From positions 41,603,650-41,667,649 of the forward strand of contig OX328098.1 of NCBI GenBank assembly GCA_946811185.2: DNA of 64,000 bases, given 5' to 3'. Numbering within the stretch: the stretch's first letter is position 1; every line of letters begins with the position of its first letter. Both the position numbers and the translations under genes were made by a program. The stretch comes from Hippopus hippopus (Eukaryota; Mollusca; Bivalvia; Cardiida; Cardiidae). Shown piece after piece: positions 10,491 through 21,819 of this stretch. The notes below the pieces were generated by a model. That model ran no database searches. It had not been told where the DNA came from and saw nothing but the letters and a program-made list of their open reading frames with translations.

Positions 10491-12284
10491 GCCGAAGGCC
10501 AGCGGGCTTATGTCATGGCCTGTTGTCCGTCGTGCGTCCGTCCGTCCGTCTGTGCGTCCGTCCGTCCGTCCGTGCGTTAACTTTTTTTTAAAACATCTTC
10601 TTCTCTGAAACTACCCATCCAATTTTGATGAAACTTCACAGAAATGATCCTGCCATGGTCCTCTTCAGAATTTCTTGAAAGAATTTAATTCCTTCAAAAA
10701 CTCTGGTTGCCATGGCAACAAAACTGAAAAATTTTTAAAATCTTTGAAAATCTTCTTGTCTGAAACCGTAAGGCCAAGGGCTACCAAATTTGGCATGTAG
10801 CTTTATCTAGTGGACCTCTACCAAGTTTCTTCAATTTATAGCCCTGGGGTCAAAATTGGCCCCGCCCCGGGGGTTACAAGTTATACATGGGCTTATTTAG
10901 GGAGAACTTTAAAATTCCTCTTCTACCTAGCCATAGGGCCTAGAGCTACCAAATTTGGCATGTAGCTTTATCTAGTGGACCTCTGCCAAGATTGTTCAAA
11001 TTATAGCCCTGGGGTCAAATTAGGCCCTGCCCGGGGGTAACAAGTTTTACATGGGCTTATATAACAAGTTTTACATGGGCTTATATAGGGAGAACTTTAA
11101 AATTCTTCTTTGACCTAGCCATGGGGCCTAGGGCGACCAAATTTGGCATGTAGCTTTATCTAGTGGACCTGTACCAAGGGTGTCCAAATTATAGCCGAGG
11201 GTCAAATTTGACTTCGCTCCGGGGGGGTGACATGTTTTACATGGGCGGGCTTATATAGGAAAATCTTTCGCATCTAGCTATAAGGGCTAGGGCTATCAAA
11301 TTTTGCATTTAGCTTTATCTAGGGGGTCTCTATCAAGGGTGCCCAAATTATAGCCCAGGGGGTCAAATGTAGCCCCACCCCAGGGGGTCACAAGTTCTAC
11401 ATGGTCTTATATAAGGAAACTTTAATAATCTACTTGTACATAGCCATATTTAGGCCTAGGGCTACCAAATTTTGCATGTAACTTTATATAATGGGCCTCT
11501 ACCAAGAGGGCCCAAATTTTAACTTTGGGGGTCAAGTTTGACTCCACACCAGGGGTCACAAGTTTTACATTGGCTTTTATAGTGAAAACTTGATAAACCT
11601 GTGTCATGGATCACATATTTTACAGGGCCTTTTATTCAGCAAACTTGTTTTACATGACTTTTTATTGGGCAAGATTAAAAAATGTTTTTGTTTATAACCA
11701 CACATTCTAGTTTCATATTGTAGGTCTGGGGTCAAAATTGCCTTCATTCCAGGGATCGCAAGTTTAACATGGGCTTCAAAATATTGTCACTTCAATTTAA
11801 ACATTAATCAAGGGAAATAACTCTTTTTATGAAAGATAAAGTTCGTTACTATTTACCTCCCTTGATTATCAAGCTGCAGTGATACATGATTGGTGCTAGA
11901 CAAGTTTTTTAGCTCCACTGGCCGAAGGCCAGCAGGCTTATGTTATGGCCCGTTGTCCGTTGTGCGTCCATCCGTATGTTAACTTTTTTTACAGGGCTTT
12001 TCATTGAGAAAAATTTGAAAATCTTCTTGTTTATACCATTCAAGAACTGAATTATTTGGTATGGAGCTTTATATTGTGGACCTCCACCAGGATTCAAATA
12101 ATTATAGCTTTGCGATCAAAATTGGCTTTGCCCATGGATCACAACTTTCTCGTAGGATTAGATAGAAAAATGTTTGCATGTCCTCGTGTTTGAAATCAAT
12201 TTGCTGAATATTGTAATGTTTGGCTTGTAGTGTTTTTACTTAATAGCCAGTGGAGCGATACAGGGCCATCATGGCCCTCTTGTT
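10491..12284 (+). mobile_element. Composite family D element, two 5' ends
   Basis: It begins AGCTCCACTGGCCGAAGGCC followed by GTCCGTCCGTCC, and ends CAGGGCCATCATGGCCCTCT. A second start of the same kind occurs inside at 11911. The interior repeats a diverged unit of about 165-190 bp (ACCAAATTTGGCATGTAGCT, near 10795, 10960 and 11140). A 24-bp direct repeat built on CAAGTTTTACATGGGCTTAT is seen at 11040-11090. No long ORF is present. Family D is a non-autonomous repeat of unknown class. Confidence 0.75.
11911..12284 (+). mobile_element. Short family D element with both ends
   Basis: 374 bp, starting AGCTCCACTGGCCGAAGGCC and ending in CATCATGGCCCTCTTGTTT. It has the ends of the family but only a small interior. 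It is either nested in, or the surviving 3' part of, the larger copy. Confidence 0.7.
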
Positions 12285-13073
12285 TTTCAGGATAGTGTAG
12301 TAAAGGGTTAATCCTTTACCACATTATTATTCCCAAGCCACTTGCCCACATAACCATTTTAGAAAGAATGATCAGAATGAATCACGTAACAATTTTTTAG
12401 CTCCACTGGCCGAAGGCCAGCGGGCTTATGTCATGGCCTGTTGTCCGTCGTGCGTCCGTCCGTCCGTCCGTGCGTCCGTCCGTCCGTGCGTTAACTTTTT
12501 TTTAAAACGTCTTCTTCTCTGAAACTACCCATCCAATTTTGATGAAACTTCACAGAAATGATCCTGCCATGGTCCTCTTCAGAATTTCTTGAAAGAATTT
12601 AATTCCTTCAAAAACTCTGGTTGCCATGGCAACAAAACTGAAAAATTTTGAAAATTTTTGAAAATCTTCTTGTCTGAAACCGTAAGGCCAAGGGCTACCA
12701 AATTTGGCATGTAGCTTTATCTAGTGGACCTCTACCAAGTTTCTTCAATTTATAGCCCTGGGGTCAAAATTGGCCCCGCCCCGGGGGTTACAAGTTATAC
12801 ATGGGCTTATTTAGGGAGAACTTTAAAATTCCTCTTCTACCTAGCCATAGGGCCTAGAGCTACCAAATTTGGCATGTAGCTTTATCTAGTGGACCTTTGC
12901 CAAGATTGTTCAAATTATAGCCCTGGGGTCAAATTAGGCCCTGCCCGGGGGTAACAAGTTTTACATGGGCTTATATAACAAGTTTTACATGGGCTTATAT
13001 AGGGAGAACTTTAAAATTCTTCTTTGACCTAGCCATGGGGCCTAGGGCGACCAAATTTGGCATGTAGCTTTAT

Positions 13074-13530
13074 GAAATGGCAATATTTAGGTTTTTATTA
13101 TTTACATGAAAGTTTCATTTAATTTATTTAGCAGAATAAGGATTCAGAGGTCTGCTACATAACAAACAAAGATACTGCCCTTAAAAATACAATGATATGC
13201 TCAGTCACAAAAAGAAATTCAAAATGAAAGCACAGCTCCAGATAAGAGAGAGTGATCATATTCTAAATCCATTATTTCTCGTTCAAACCCTATGTTGTGG
13301 GTTACATATTTCAGATTCTTTGCTAAAAATTTGATCTGGCAATGGATGTGGCTGCTGTGGGCTTGGCTTTATTAAAGATTATAACTGGTTATATGATTTA
13401 AGTTTACATACTGATAAAAGGAAATAACTCTTGTTCTGTCCATGCAAATATAAATGCACTCAAAACATTGCTGTTCCAGTACATTATAATTTATAGTCTA
13501 CATCTTTTTTCCTTGCTTCAAAGTATGGTG
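13074..13530. other. Unrelated insert inside family D, nothing recognised
   Basis: The sequence shares nothing with the paralogous copy at 11160 onward. It has no long frame, no clear terminal repeats and no recognised motif. Confidence 0.4.
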
Positions 13531-13929
13531 GAGAATTTTAAAATCTTCTTGTCTGAAACCATAAGGCCCAGGGCTACCAAATTTGGCATGTAGCTTTATC
13601 TAATGGTCCTTTATCAAATTCCTTCATATTATAGCCCTGGGGTCAAAATTGGCTCTGCCTTGGAGATCACAAGTTTAACATGGGCTTATAGGGTGACTGT
13701 AATTTAGAATAGTAATCAAGGGAAATAACTCCTGTTATACAAGATAAAGTTTGTTACTATTTACCTCCCTTGATTATCAAACTGCAGTTATACGTTATTG
13801 GAGTTTGGTATTCAAGTTTTTTGGAGAGGAAATGTTCTGTTTTAAGAGAGAGTTTTTTTTAACTGTATTTTTTTTTACTGTACCAAGTTTAAAGCCATTG
13901 CAAAAAGACAAATTGAATGTAGCTTAAAT

Positions 13930-14072
13930 GACTATTTCTGTCCTTGATAGTTAGGAAACGTTGTGGGAAAAGGAGTAAATACTGGATGACAACATGTCCT
14001 ATTCTTACGATGTTTTTGAAAGCCTTCTCTTTCAGGGTCATTAACACTTTGATTTGTGTAGTAAAGGGTTAA
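13930..14072 (+). mobile_element. Family A fragment
   Basis: Contains GTTGTGGGAAAAGGAGTAAA, a diverged centre and the short flank, ending GTAGTAAAGGGTTAA. The left TIR is absent. It lies inside the family D copy. Confidence 0.7.
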
Positions 14073-14499
14073 AAAGCCAGTGGAGCGATACAGGGCCATC
14101 ATGGCCCTCTTGTTCTTATTTTCATTCCTGGAACTCTTCAAATTAAAGGCCTGTTTAGACCTTCTACCTGGATCAAGGAAACAAAACTGAATGGCACCAT
14201 ATATGAAGTACAATCAGATGCAGCCATCTGAACTGACAGAGGCACATTTTACTGTGATGCAGTGTCTAATAAGTATATTAAGGCTCTCATTTCTCATTTT
14301 CTTTTCCTATTATGGATTAAATAACTAAGGATTTGGCTATGTTACAGGAAACTGTGTAGGTTCTGATTATATTGTGCTGTCTCACCAGAATCATTCATTT
14401 TCTTACCGTATATGCAGGAGAGTGCTCAGAGAGAGATAAGTCTATTTGACTGGCAATAATAAGTGTATTACTGTAATCATTTGTCAGAAAGAACTTTAC

Positions 14500-14565
14500 T
14501 AAGTGGGGATTCAGACCAGCAACCTCCTGGTTTCAAGTCCTGTATGCTGCTGACTGTGCTACTGT
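14500..14565 (-). repeat. tRNA-like SINE head fragment
   Basis: On the minus strand a B-box-like GGTCTGAATCCCC follows AACCAGGAGGTTGCT. It resembles the heads at 25860-25918 and 1-141. Confidence 0.45.
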
Positions 14566-14661
14566 GCTAAGCAAACATCCTGGAAAAATATGTTTATGTT
14601 ATCATTATGAATTTAGATAAACTTTAATACATGTATGTTTGTAAAATATTGTGGCAGAAGA

Positions 14662-14958
14662 AACTAGAGCTGTCACTGAATGTGACTTAATACCCCTGCC
14701 AGCGCTTTGACAGAAAAAAGTGTCAAGTTCAAGGGGAGATAATTCCTCAACCAGGAGGAGTTGACACTTGAAAATTGCGTCTTGCAAATCTTCAATATAT
14801 GATCAATATATGTGCAAAGTTTCAATACAATTGAAGGAAAACTGTAGGAGGAAATGTGACACAAAATTACTAGTATTTTGTAAACAGATGGACACACGAC
14901 GGACAGACAGGCTGATTCCAGTATACCCCCGAAAACATTCGTTTTGCGGCGGTATAAT
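14662..14958. repeat. Diverged bivalve-type repeat (E-like)
   Basis: It begins ACTAGAGCTGTCACTGAATG, contains AAGTTTCAATACAATTGAAG and a GACGGACAGAC stretch, and ends TTTTGCGGCGGTATAATGAG. Same style as the end of the family E block near 45700 (GACGGGCGTATAATAAAG). No coding signal. Confidence 0.5.
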
Positions 14959-15319
14959 GAGGGCCATTCTTCAGCTGTTTCCATTGATTCCTCTCCAGTA
15001 CTACATTGATCCAGGTAAGGGGGATACTTGGTTTTTGTCCTTGATTTTCTTGCACTGCACAGTCATGTTAATGAGATAATATCTCAACTAAATCTGGTTA
15101 GATTGGTTAACAAATTGATATATACATATTTTCTGATGATTGAGACCAGAAGTTGATTTTAAACTACAGGGCACCATTCACATATATCGTAAATCATGTT
15201 ACATTTATCGCAACATCCCCAAGGGAATCAAGGATAAAAACAAAGGAATACAGGTAAAAGGACCAATCTGTTATTTGGTTACCTTTATTCATATCTGGCA
15301 AGGGAGATAATTTGACTTA

Positions 15320-15585
15320 TAGGAATTATCCTTATTGTTGGTGAGAAGTATTTTGTCCTTGTTGCAGTGGTTTCAACAATTGTTTGCTGCTAGTCAGAAA
15401 AAAGTTGTCTGTAGCAGGTATTAAGCTGCTAGTAAGTGCTTCCTGCCTCGGATAGGAATTATCCTTATTGTTGGTGAGAAGTATTTTGTCCTTATTGCAG
15501 TGGTTTCAAAAATTGTTTGCTGCTAGTCAGAAAAAAGTTGTCTGTAGCAGGTATCAAGCTACTAGTAAGTGCTTCCTGCCTCGGA
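15320..15585. repeat. Tandem duplication, 133-bp unit, two copies
   Basis: Units start TAGGAATTATCCTTATTGTT at 15320 and 15453 and both end CTTCCTGCCTCGGA. They differ at about five bases. Confidence 0.93.
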
Positions 15586-15619
15586 TAGGTATAATTTTTC
15601 CCAGAAGAGAATATTAAAT

Positions 15620-15700
15620 TTGAGACTGTTGCATTTGCAGACCACCAGGTCATGAGTCCGACATGCTCACCACTGAGCCACCAGGGCGGGCTCATATGTT
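15620..15700 (-). repeat. tRNA-like SINE head fragment
   Basis: The minus strand reads GCCCGCCCTGGTGGCTCAGT and then a worn B-box region around CATGACCTGGTGG. The body is missing. Confidence 0.5.
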
Positions 15701-15734
15701 GGGATATGTCCTAGAACAGGTAGGAAACATTTTT

Positions 15735-15830
15735 AGAAAAGATGAACATGGGGATCACCAACATTTTCTCCTTTTCAAAAGCCTTCTTCCTCATGACAGT
15801 TGAAACTTGGGATTCTGTGTTAAAGGGTTA
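15735..15830 (+). mobile_element. Family A fragment, 3' part
   Basis: The right palindrome arm CAACATTTTCTCCTTTTCA and the short flank end in GTGTTAAAGGGTTAG. The long flank is absent. Confidence 0.65.
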
Positions 15831-15869
15831 GAAAGTATATGCACATTATGGTTAGATGTAAATTAACCC

Positions 15870-16097
15870 TTAACTCTTTACCAAACGACAAAATTTTAGA
15901 CTGGTCGAATTGAAAGCACTTGCAAGTGACAAAATAGACATTACTCAAAAATTGAAATTTGTTTCCAGCAGGGTAGAAAACATTGTGGGAAAAGGAGAAA
16001 ATGCTGGTTACCAGCATTTTCTCCTTTTCCCACAGTGTTTTCAAAAGGCTTCTTTTTCAGGGTCATTAAAAGTCGGGATTGTGTGGTAAAGGGTTAA
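15870..16097 (+). mobile_element. Family A MITE, complete and young-looking
   Basis: TTAACTCTTTACCAAACGAC at the start and GTGTGGTAAAGGGTTAA at the end. The palindrome (15979-16043) is perfect apart from CACAGTG versus CATTGTG. The long flank is nearly the same as in the copy at 41027-41258, including GTTTCCAGCAGGGTAG, which marks a shared subfamily. Confidence 0.95.
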
Positions 16098-16522
16098 TTA
16101 AAACACCAAATAAACCCAACAGACATTTTCAGTGTAGAACAAGACCACGATAATTGCTTTCTGTCTGCAGTATCTCAGGAAATTCAAGAGTATGAATCAA
16201 AGATCAGACTTCATGTTTTGTGCTGTCTAATCTTGATTGACACTGGCCGTAAAGGCACTTATGGCTGTGATAGGAGCTGTAAGGGTTTATGATAAAATTG
16301 TAATTATGCAAATAATATCCTCAGGACTACAACATGACCTTTCTGTTTTTACCGCTGTTTCCTTTCTCATCATTTTTACCCACATACTACAGATTTATAA
16401 AAAAAGCATTGTGGGAAATAGAAAAATTAATGATTTGCTGCTGGTCAATTTGTATTGGTTGGTTGAACTGCATTAACTCTTTCTATACCATAGACGACAC
16501 CAAAAGCTTTTGTGGACAGTGT

Positions 16523-16579
16523 AGATCAAGATCAGACTGCACAGAACATGGAGTCTGATCTCTGATCTACACTGTCCAT
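16523..16579. repeat. Family B foldback element
   Basis: ACAGTGTAGATCAAGATCAG is mirrored by CTGATCTCTGATCTACACTG, with a short centre. More worn members lie near 257-320, 2728-2782, 7090-7135, 16185-16250, 17530-17590, 19975-20020, 23348-23395, 30478-30530, 41345-41395, 62697-62760 and 63946-63985. Confidence 0.85.
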
Positions 16580-16675
16580 TGCTATATTCTAAACCTTGAC
16601 CGAACTATCTCTTGATCTTGCAGAGGAAATGTATTTTTAGCCTTAGAAAAAATGCAATTTATTTATTCAGTAGTG

Positions 16676-16835
16676 AACACTAAGAAGAAGAAAGAAGACT
16701 TTTGAAAATATTGTAGGAAAAGGGAAAAATGCTGGTAAATGGCATTGTCTTGTCTTTTTCCTACAGTGTTTTCTACCCTATCAAAGGGAGAAATCATCAT
16801 TTGAGCTAAATTCATTTTGTCATCTGCACAAGTGA
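16676..16835 (-). mobile_element. Family A fragment
   Basis: Palindrome and part of the body (CATCATTTGAGCTAAATTCA) up to TTGTCATCTGCACAAGTGAT, where a SINE-like sequence begins. The right end is lost. Confidence 0.65.
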
Positions 16836-16837
16836 TT

Positions 16838-17020
16838 GGGCATGAGCTTAAGTGGTTTAGTATGAGACTTTTAAGCAACAAATCTCGGGACGCTTGAGGA
16901 TGTAGGTTCAAGCCCCAATGCTGGCCAATTAAAAAGATTTCTAATAGTCTTTTGGATGAGACAGCAATTAAACCTAGGTCCTGTGTGATGGTGCTACATA
17001 CACCTGCCATGTTAAAGAAC
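16838..17020 (+). repeat. SINE-like sequence with tRNA-type B box
   Basis: GGTTCAAGCCCCAATGCTGG is a good B box and the upstream AAGTGGTTTAGTATGAGA could be a worn A box about 45 bases away. It interrupts a family A copy. The 3' limit is uncertain. Confidence 0.4.
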
Positions 17021-17227
17021 CAGGCATAATTTTATAATAGGTTTTGTCCTGTATCTTGCACTATCCATGTAACATACCATAACTACCATAACAACCTTCT
17101 AGGGCATTGCTGTTATGGGCAAGAGGGTAATGACAACAAATAAACAGAAAAACCAGTCAATCCATATAAACATTTACTGTTTACCCTAACAGAGCCAAAT
17201 AGACCAAAAAGACATTTTCATTCTAGA

Positions 17228-17467
17228 TTTGATTGATTGAATAGTGTTTTATGCCACTTTCAACATTATTTCAGTTATATCACGGCAACAGATAACAATT
17301 TCATGTATGTCCTTGGTTTCACCAGTACCATGCTATGGTTCTAAAGTGTTTTGCCAAAGGACACTCCCAGGGAAAACCCAGTTTCTAGTCAGGCTCCATC
17401 CAGGAGCCTCTAAATTACAAGTCCTATACTTGACCACTGAGCCATGCAGGGCCCCTTTCTGTCTAGA
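17228..17467 (-). repeat. tRNA-derived SINE (family 2)
   Basis: The tail at the left is GATTGATTGAATAGTGTTTT and the head at the right reads, on the minus strand, GGCCCTGCATGGCTCAGTGG. It shares CATGTATGTCCTTGGTTTCA with the outer SINE at 55083-55640. Confidence 0.8.
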
Positions 17468-17730
17468 AATAAGATCCTAATAAGAGCAATTTCATGGGTG
17501 GCTTTGTCTAGGATGTCTCATCAAAGCGGACAGTGCTGATCACCAATCAGACTGTATGTTTTGTGCAGTACAATCTTGCCCTTCACTGGCCATTAAGGCT
17601 ACTAAAGTAGGGTAAAGGCTGTTTTAGCCAAAGTGTCTCACAAAGTATTAGAGGTTGTAGATTTCAGATCAGTGCCCAAGTTCAGTTCCTCTGAGTTTCC
17701 ACCCACACCTAGTGTCAAACATGCTATATT

Positions 17731-17952
17731 GCCCTTTGCCAAACAATCATGAGTTTTAAATGACCCAGAAGAAGGCTTTTGAAAACATTGTGAGAAAAGG
17801 AGAAAATGCTGTTAACCAGCATTTTCTCCTTTTCCCACCATGTTTTCTTCTTTTTCAAAGATACATCTCATTATTTGATCCACATAAATTTGTCATTTAC
17901 AAATGCTTTCAAATTGGACTAGTCTATAATTTTGTTGTTTGATAAAGAGATA
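17731..17952 (-). mobile_element. Family A MITE
   Basis: Left end TTGCCCTTTGCCAAACAAT, right end TTTGATAAAGAGATAA. The palindrome is good (GAGAAAATGCTGTTAACCAG centre). Confidence 0.88.
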
Positions 17953-18531
17953 ATAGCACAATGACAAAATGAAGTGATGTTTATAAAAGAGTTTTAAAGA
18001 TGAATCATGTTTTTTACTATGAGCAAAAGAGTCTATGCTAAGGGGAGGTTGTATGTTTTTATTTGTCTATGAAGCAGATCAAAAGAGAAAACAAATGAGT
18101 TTTCAAGTATTTGTTGTTGTTTTGTTAGCCTGTTCTTTTTATCTGCACTATCAAATGTTTATGCAGTGATTCAATTATGTAATTGTAGTCTAGGCCAGTG
18201 GGTATTTTGTGCCCACTCCCCTCTCCCCCTGTTGCTGCATATATACAACTTTTGACATTGCTGCAGTAGGCACCTCTTGGAAACATTGTTTGAAATGAAA
18301 CAATAATTATTGCCTATTAAAAACAATCACAACTTTTCCCACTGTGTTTTCCATACAGTTCCTTGCAATAAGTTTATGTCACTTCGATTGCTTTTATGAT
18401 AGATTTTATTGACTTTTATCTCATTTTATTAATGCCAAACTGCTAAAAAGAAAAACAGTAAGAAAATAAATGAAAGTTGGTCTGATGTATCAGCATAGGT
18501 TTGGTCTATAATTAACCTGAATAGAAGAAGG
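17953..18531. other. Non-coding, nothing recognised
   Basis: AT-rich, with scattered family A-like words (AACATTGTTTGAAATGAAAC near 18280; CTTTTCCCACTGTGTTTTCC near 18333) that suggest an old, unplaceable copy. No coding or RNA feature was seen. Confidence 0.4.
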
Positions 18532-18603
18532 TTAACTCTATAACAGATGACAAAATTTCTTTCTTGGGGGTCTTAAAACTCAGGCTTCTGTGGTAAAGGG
18601 TTC
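18532..18603 (+). mobile_element. Family A MITE reduced to 72 bp
   Basis: Both ends are present (TTAACTCTATAACAGATGAC and CTTCTGTGGTAAAGGGTT), but the long flank and the whole palindrome are missing. CAAAATTTCTTTCTTGGGG joins the left TIR region directly to the short flank. Confidence 0.75.
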
Positions 18604-18888
18604 ACAAAGTATTTGATCCTCATTTTTTCTGGGCCTGTATTCACCAACCCTTCCAAACTACATTCTTAGTCTTATTCTTACTTTAAAAAGTAACACAATA
18701 ATTTTATAATTAGCTTAACCATGCATTTGGTTCATTGAATCAGAAATTGCATTTTTCTGACAATTAGAAAGAAATTGAGAATTCAATCTACAATGGTTGA
18801 GGCATACTGTCCCTTAACCTATTACATGTAACTTTTCATTGATTCTGTCTTTCCTCAAATACCATTATCTTGAGATACTCAAAACTCA

Positions 18889-19060
18889 TTTTAACTCTAT
18901 GCTATGTTTTATGACCTCAAGGAGGAATATCTGAAATAAGTTGTGAGTAAACGAGACAATGCTAGTAACCAGCAATTTATTTTTTTCCGGTGAGGTTTGC
19001 CAACCTTTTATAGACAAATCCAGTCATCTACAGAACATTAAGTTTAAGACTGTTTGACCC
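18889..19060 (-). mobile_element. Worn family A MITE
   Basis: CAATGCTAGTAACCAGCAAT marks the palindrome centre and TTAACTCTATGCTATGTTTT the left end. The right part is truncated after CTACAGAACATTAAGTT. Confidence 0.65.
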
Positions 19061-20090
19061 TTCACCATGTAATCCAGTCTTTTTTGTTGCACACAATGTC
19101 TTAAAATGCTTTCTGCTTGGGGTTGTCAAATCTTGGGCTCATGACTGTCATGTGTACAATTCTGTATTGTTTGTTCTGACTTCATGTGGTAAATGGAATA
19201 CATGTATAGCGTGACTTCTTCATGGCAGACAGTCAGATTTGGGGAAGCTACCAGTATATACAGAAGGTATGGAAAAATGCAGAAATCTTCCTGAACTCAG
19301 TACAAATTGAGCCAGAAGAAAAAATATTGGAAGGGAGATAACTCAAATTAGAACAAACAATAAGATTAGGAGTTACCTCCCTTCCAAATACAATTTTTTG
19401 ATGCTTGGAACACAAGACTGCATCTACATGGAACTCGCATAATTGCAGTTTATCCAGTTTTACATGGGTCTTATTCTTCAACCATTCTGAGCTTCAGCTT
19501 CTTGCAGCTAGTTTTTCTACAAAGCTATTGTTAAGCATAGTTTCAGCATAAAAGCAGTTCCTTTCTGTACAAGATCACAGACTTGTTCCTATGCTTTACC
19601 CGACTTAACCAGTCAGCTACTCTGTTAACTGCTCAGTAGCTCCATAACATATTGGGTTTTAAAAATTCAAGTGATCAATTCAAAGCTTAGCCAGATTCTT
19701 TCTGAGGATTGATGACAGTCATTGCTTCAACTTTGTTCAAGACAGGGAAAGCACCCAGTTTCTTGGGAAGAATACTGTACAAAGTACTTGAAAAAGAATC
19801 ACTTGAATAGTATGGCTTGTACTGACTGCCTCGATTATATAACTGGAAAATGTTGAAAACAGTACCAAGCACAAAAATGTTACCAGCCAACTTGCATTGG
19901 ATTAAGAGCACCCTAGCCAGTGATTAACACTTGGTCAGTCAAGCTCAAGCCTGACTGCTCAAGCCCTTCAATAGACATTGTAGACCAAGATCAGTCTGCA
20001 CAGAATGTGCAGTCTTATCGATAACTTTTTTTGTCCTCTAGTTTCTAAGATATTCTGACCCACAGGAACCTTGAAAAAGAAATAAGGCAT
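19061..20090. other. Non-coding, with one strong small inverted repeat
   Basis: GGAAGGGAGATAACTC (19330) faces GAGTTACCTCCCTTCC (19372), with about 30 bases between them. A diverged family B copy is at 19975-20020. The remaining ~900 bases show nothing recognisable. Confidence 0.5.
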
Positions 20091-20337
20091 GCTCTGTGAA
20101 AAGGGGGCTTAATGCATCTGCGAAAAATATCGACCCAGGTCAGCCTGCGCAGTCCATGCATGCTGACCTGGGCCGAAACTTTTCACTATAGGTCGATTTT
20201 CTGTATGTCAAAGGACCAGTCTACCTCATGATTTAGTCAGTAATTAAAAAAAATTGGCTATATTGATCTATACTTATATGATGGCTTGCTTGTAATGATG
20301 TATCACGGAGATGCATTAAGCCCCCTTTTACCAGAGC
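20091..20337. mobile_element. Family C MITE, complete
   Basis: Ends are GCTCTGTGAAAAGGGGGCTT and AAGCCCCCTTTTACCAGAGC (imperfect TIRs of about 30 bp including AATGCATCT/AGATGCATT). Inside is a hairpin, CCCAGGTCAGC facing GCTGACCTGGG. No ORF. Confidence 0.9.
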
Positions 20338-20378
20338 GTGGCTCAAATAGATGTGCCCTTACAGAGTGAGAAAGGACG

Positions 20379-20605
20379 TTTAGCTCTATACCAAACAATT
20401 CCGAGTTGAATGAGCTTGAGGAAGTCAGCTTTTGAAAACATTTTCGGAAAAGGTGAAAATGCTGATAACCAGCGCTTTCTATTTTTTCAACAAAGTTTTC
20501 TTCTCTAATACTGACAAACCAAATCACCTGAGCCATATCTTATGTTGTCTGCAAAGGCAGACAGGATGGACAAGTCTACAACTTTGTCATGCGGAAAAAG
20601 GTTAA
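20379..20605 (-). mobile_element. Family A MITE, diverged
   Basis: TTAGCTCTATACCAAACAAT at the left and CATGCGGAAAAAGGTTAA at the right. The palindrome centre GCTGATAACCAGC is flanked by mismatched arms. Confidence 0.8.
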
Positions 20606-20668
20606 TTCATTTGGTACCTAAATTGTTCCTATTCTGCGACAGACAATAATCTAGGCCTGAATTTAAAA

Positions 20669-21819
20669 ACAAGAGGGCCAAGATGGCCCTTGATTGTTCA
20701 CCTGAGTTTTTGAGAGGACCATAGCCAATTTATTTTTGTTATTCCAAAATTTTTTCTTCAATAACTTCAATAAAAAAAAGAAGAGCACCGCATGCGGGTG
20801 CCAATGATTGGCTGTTGGGTGCTGGATAGTAAGTAAAAATTCTAAGTCAAAAAAGGGGCATAATTTGGCACCAAAGGATCATTTCTGTGAAATTATTTCA
20901 AATCTGACCAGTGGTTTCATAGAAGAAGAATTTTTAAGATTTTCTTCGTGTCTGTATAGTGCAAATAGCCCCCCACCACCACAGCCTTGTTTTTTGACGG
21001 ATCAAAATTTCGCGAAAAATTTTTCAAAAGGGGCATCCAAGGGACATTTCTGTGAAATTATTTCAAAATCTGATGAGTGGTTTGAGAGAAGAAAAATTTC
21101 AAAGAATTTCTTTAAGTCCATACAGTGCAAAGAGCACCCCCCCACCACCACCACGACCATGTTTTTCGACGGATCAAAATTTCCCAAACAATTTTTGAAA
21201 GGAGTCACCCAAGGAGCATTTCTGTGAAATTATTTCAAAATCTGACCAGTGGTTTCAGAGGAGAAGTTTTTTAAAGAATTTCTTAGAAAATTCCATTTGC
21301 AACCAGAGTTTTTGATGGAATCAAATTCTGTGAACAACTTTTAAAAAAGACCTCCCAAGGACATTCCAGCCAAGTTTGGTCCAAATTGGCCTGGCGGTTT
21401 AGGAGGAGAGGATGTTTAAAGGATTGTTGACACCGCACATATGCAAACAGCTCCCCCCCCCCCCCATTTTTTTTGACGGATCAATTTTTTGCACAATTTT
21501 TGAAAAGGGTCACCCAAGGAACATTTCTGTGAAATTATTTCAAAATCTGACCAGCAGTTTCAGGGAAGATTTTTAAAGAATTTCTTAGAAAATTCCATTT
21601 GGTTGCCATGGCAACCAGAGTTTTTGATGGAATAAAATTCTGTGAAAATTTTTTAAAGAGGACCTCCCAAGGAACATTCCAGCCAAGTTTGGTCCAAATT
21701 GGCCCAGCGGTTTAGGAGGAGAAGATGTTTAAAGAATTGTTGATGACGCACTACAAACGACAGACACCAGGTGATCCTAAAAGCTCCCCTTGTGCATGTT
21801 GTGCTCAGGTGAGCTAAAA
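20669..21819. mobile_element. Family E repeat block
   Basis: Starts ACAAGAGGGCCAAGATGGCC, then TTCACCTGAG; ends GTGCTCAGGTGAGCTAAAA, so the ends are inverted. The interior holds tandem, diverged units of about 165-200 bp marked by CATTTCTGTGAAATTATTTC (near 20885, 21045, 21218 and 21522). A 139-residue open frame over 20808-21227 is just this tandem repeat translated. Confidence 0.75.

Larger units (their letters stand above)
10295..12311 (+). mobile_element. Family A MITE split by a family D insertion
   Basis: The left part, 10295-10490, holds the left TIR, long flank and whole palindrome. The right part, about 12287-12311, reads CAGGATAGTGTAGTAAAGGG and ends in TTAA. The 1.8 kb between them is family D sequence. 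Some of the original short flank was lost on insertion. Confidence 0.85.
12399..14114 (+). mobile_element. Family D element, duplicate of 10491 copy, with insertions
   Basis: 12399-13073 is almost identical to 10491-11159, including the internal CAAGTTTTACATGGGCTTAT doubling. Homology stops abruptly after TAGCTTTAT. 13074-13530 is unrelated. Diverged family D sequence resumes at about 13530, is interrupted by a family A remnant (13930-14072), and ends with the typical CAGGGCCATCATGGCCCTCT. Confidence 0.8.

Noticed and set aside
15820..16044. Open frames spanning MITE hairpins, here and at many other positions
   Set aside because: The same peptides recur wherever the MITE occurs and depend on its fixed sequence; start and stop positions vary with copy decay. 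No splice context.
20808..21227. 139-residue open frame on the plus strand
   Set aside because: It is a translation of the tandem units of a family E repeat; the peptide repeats with the DNA period and has no recognisable domain.
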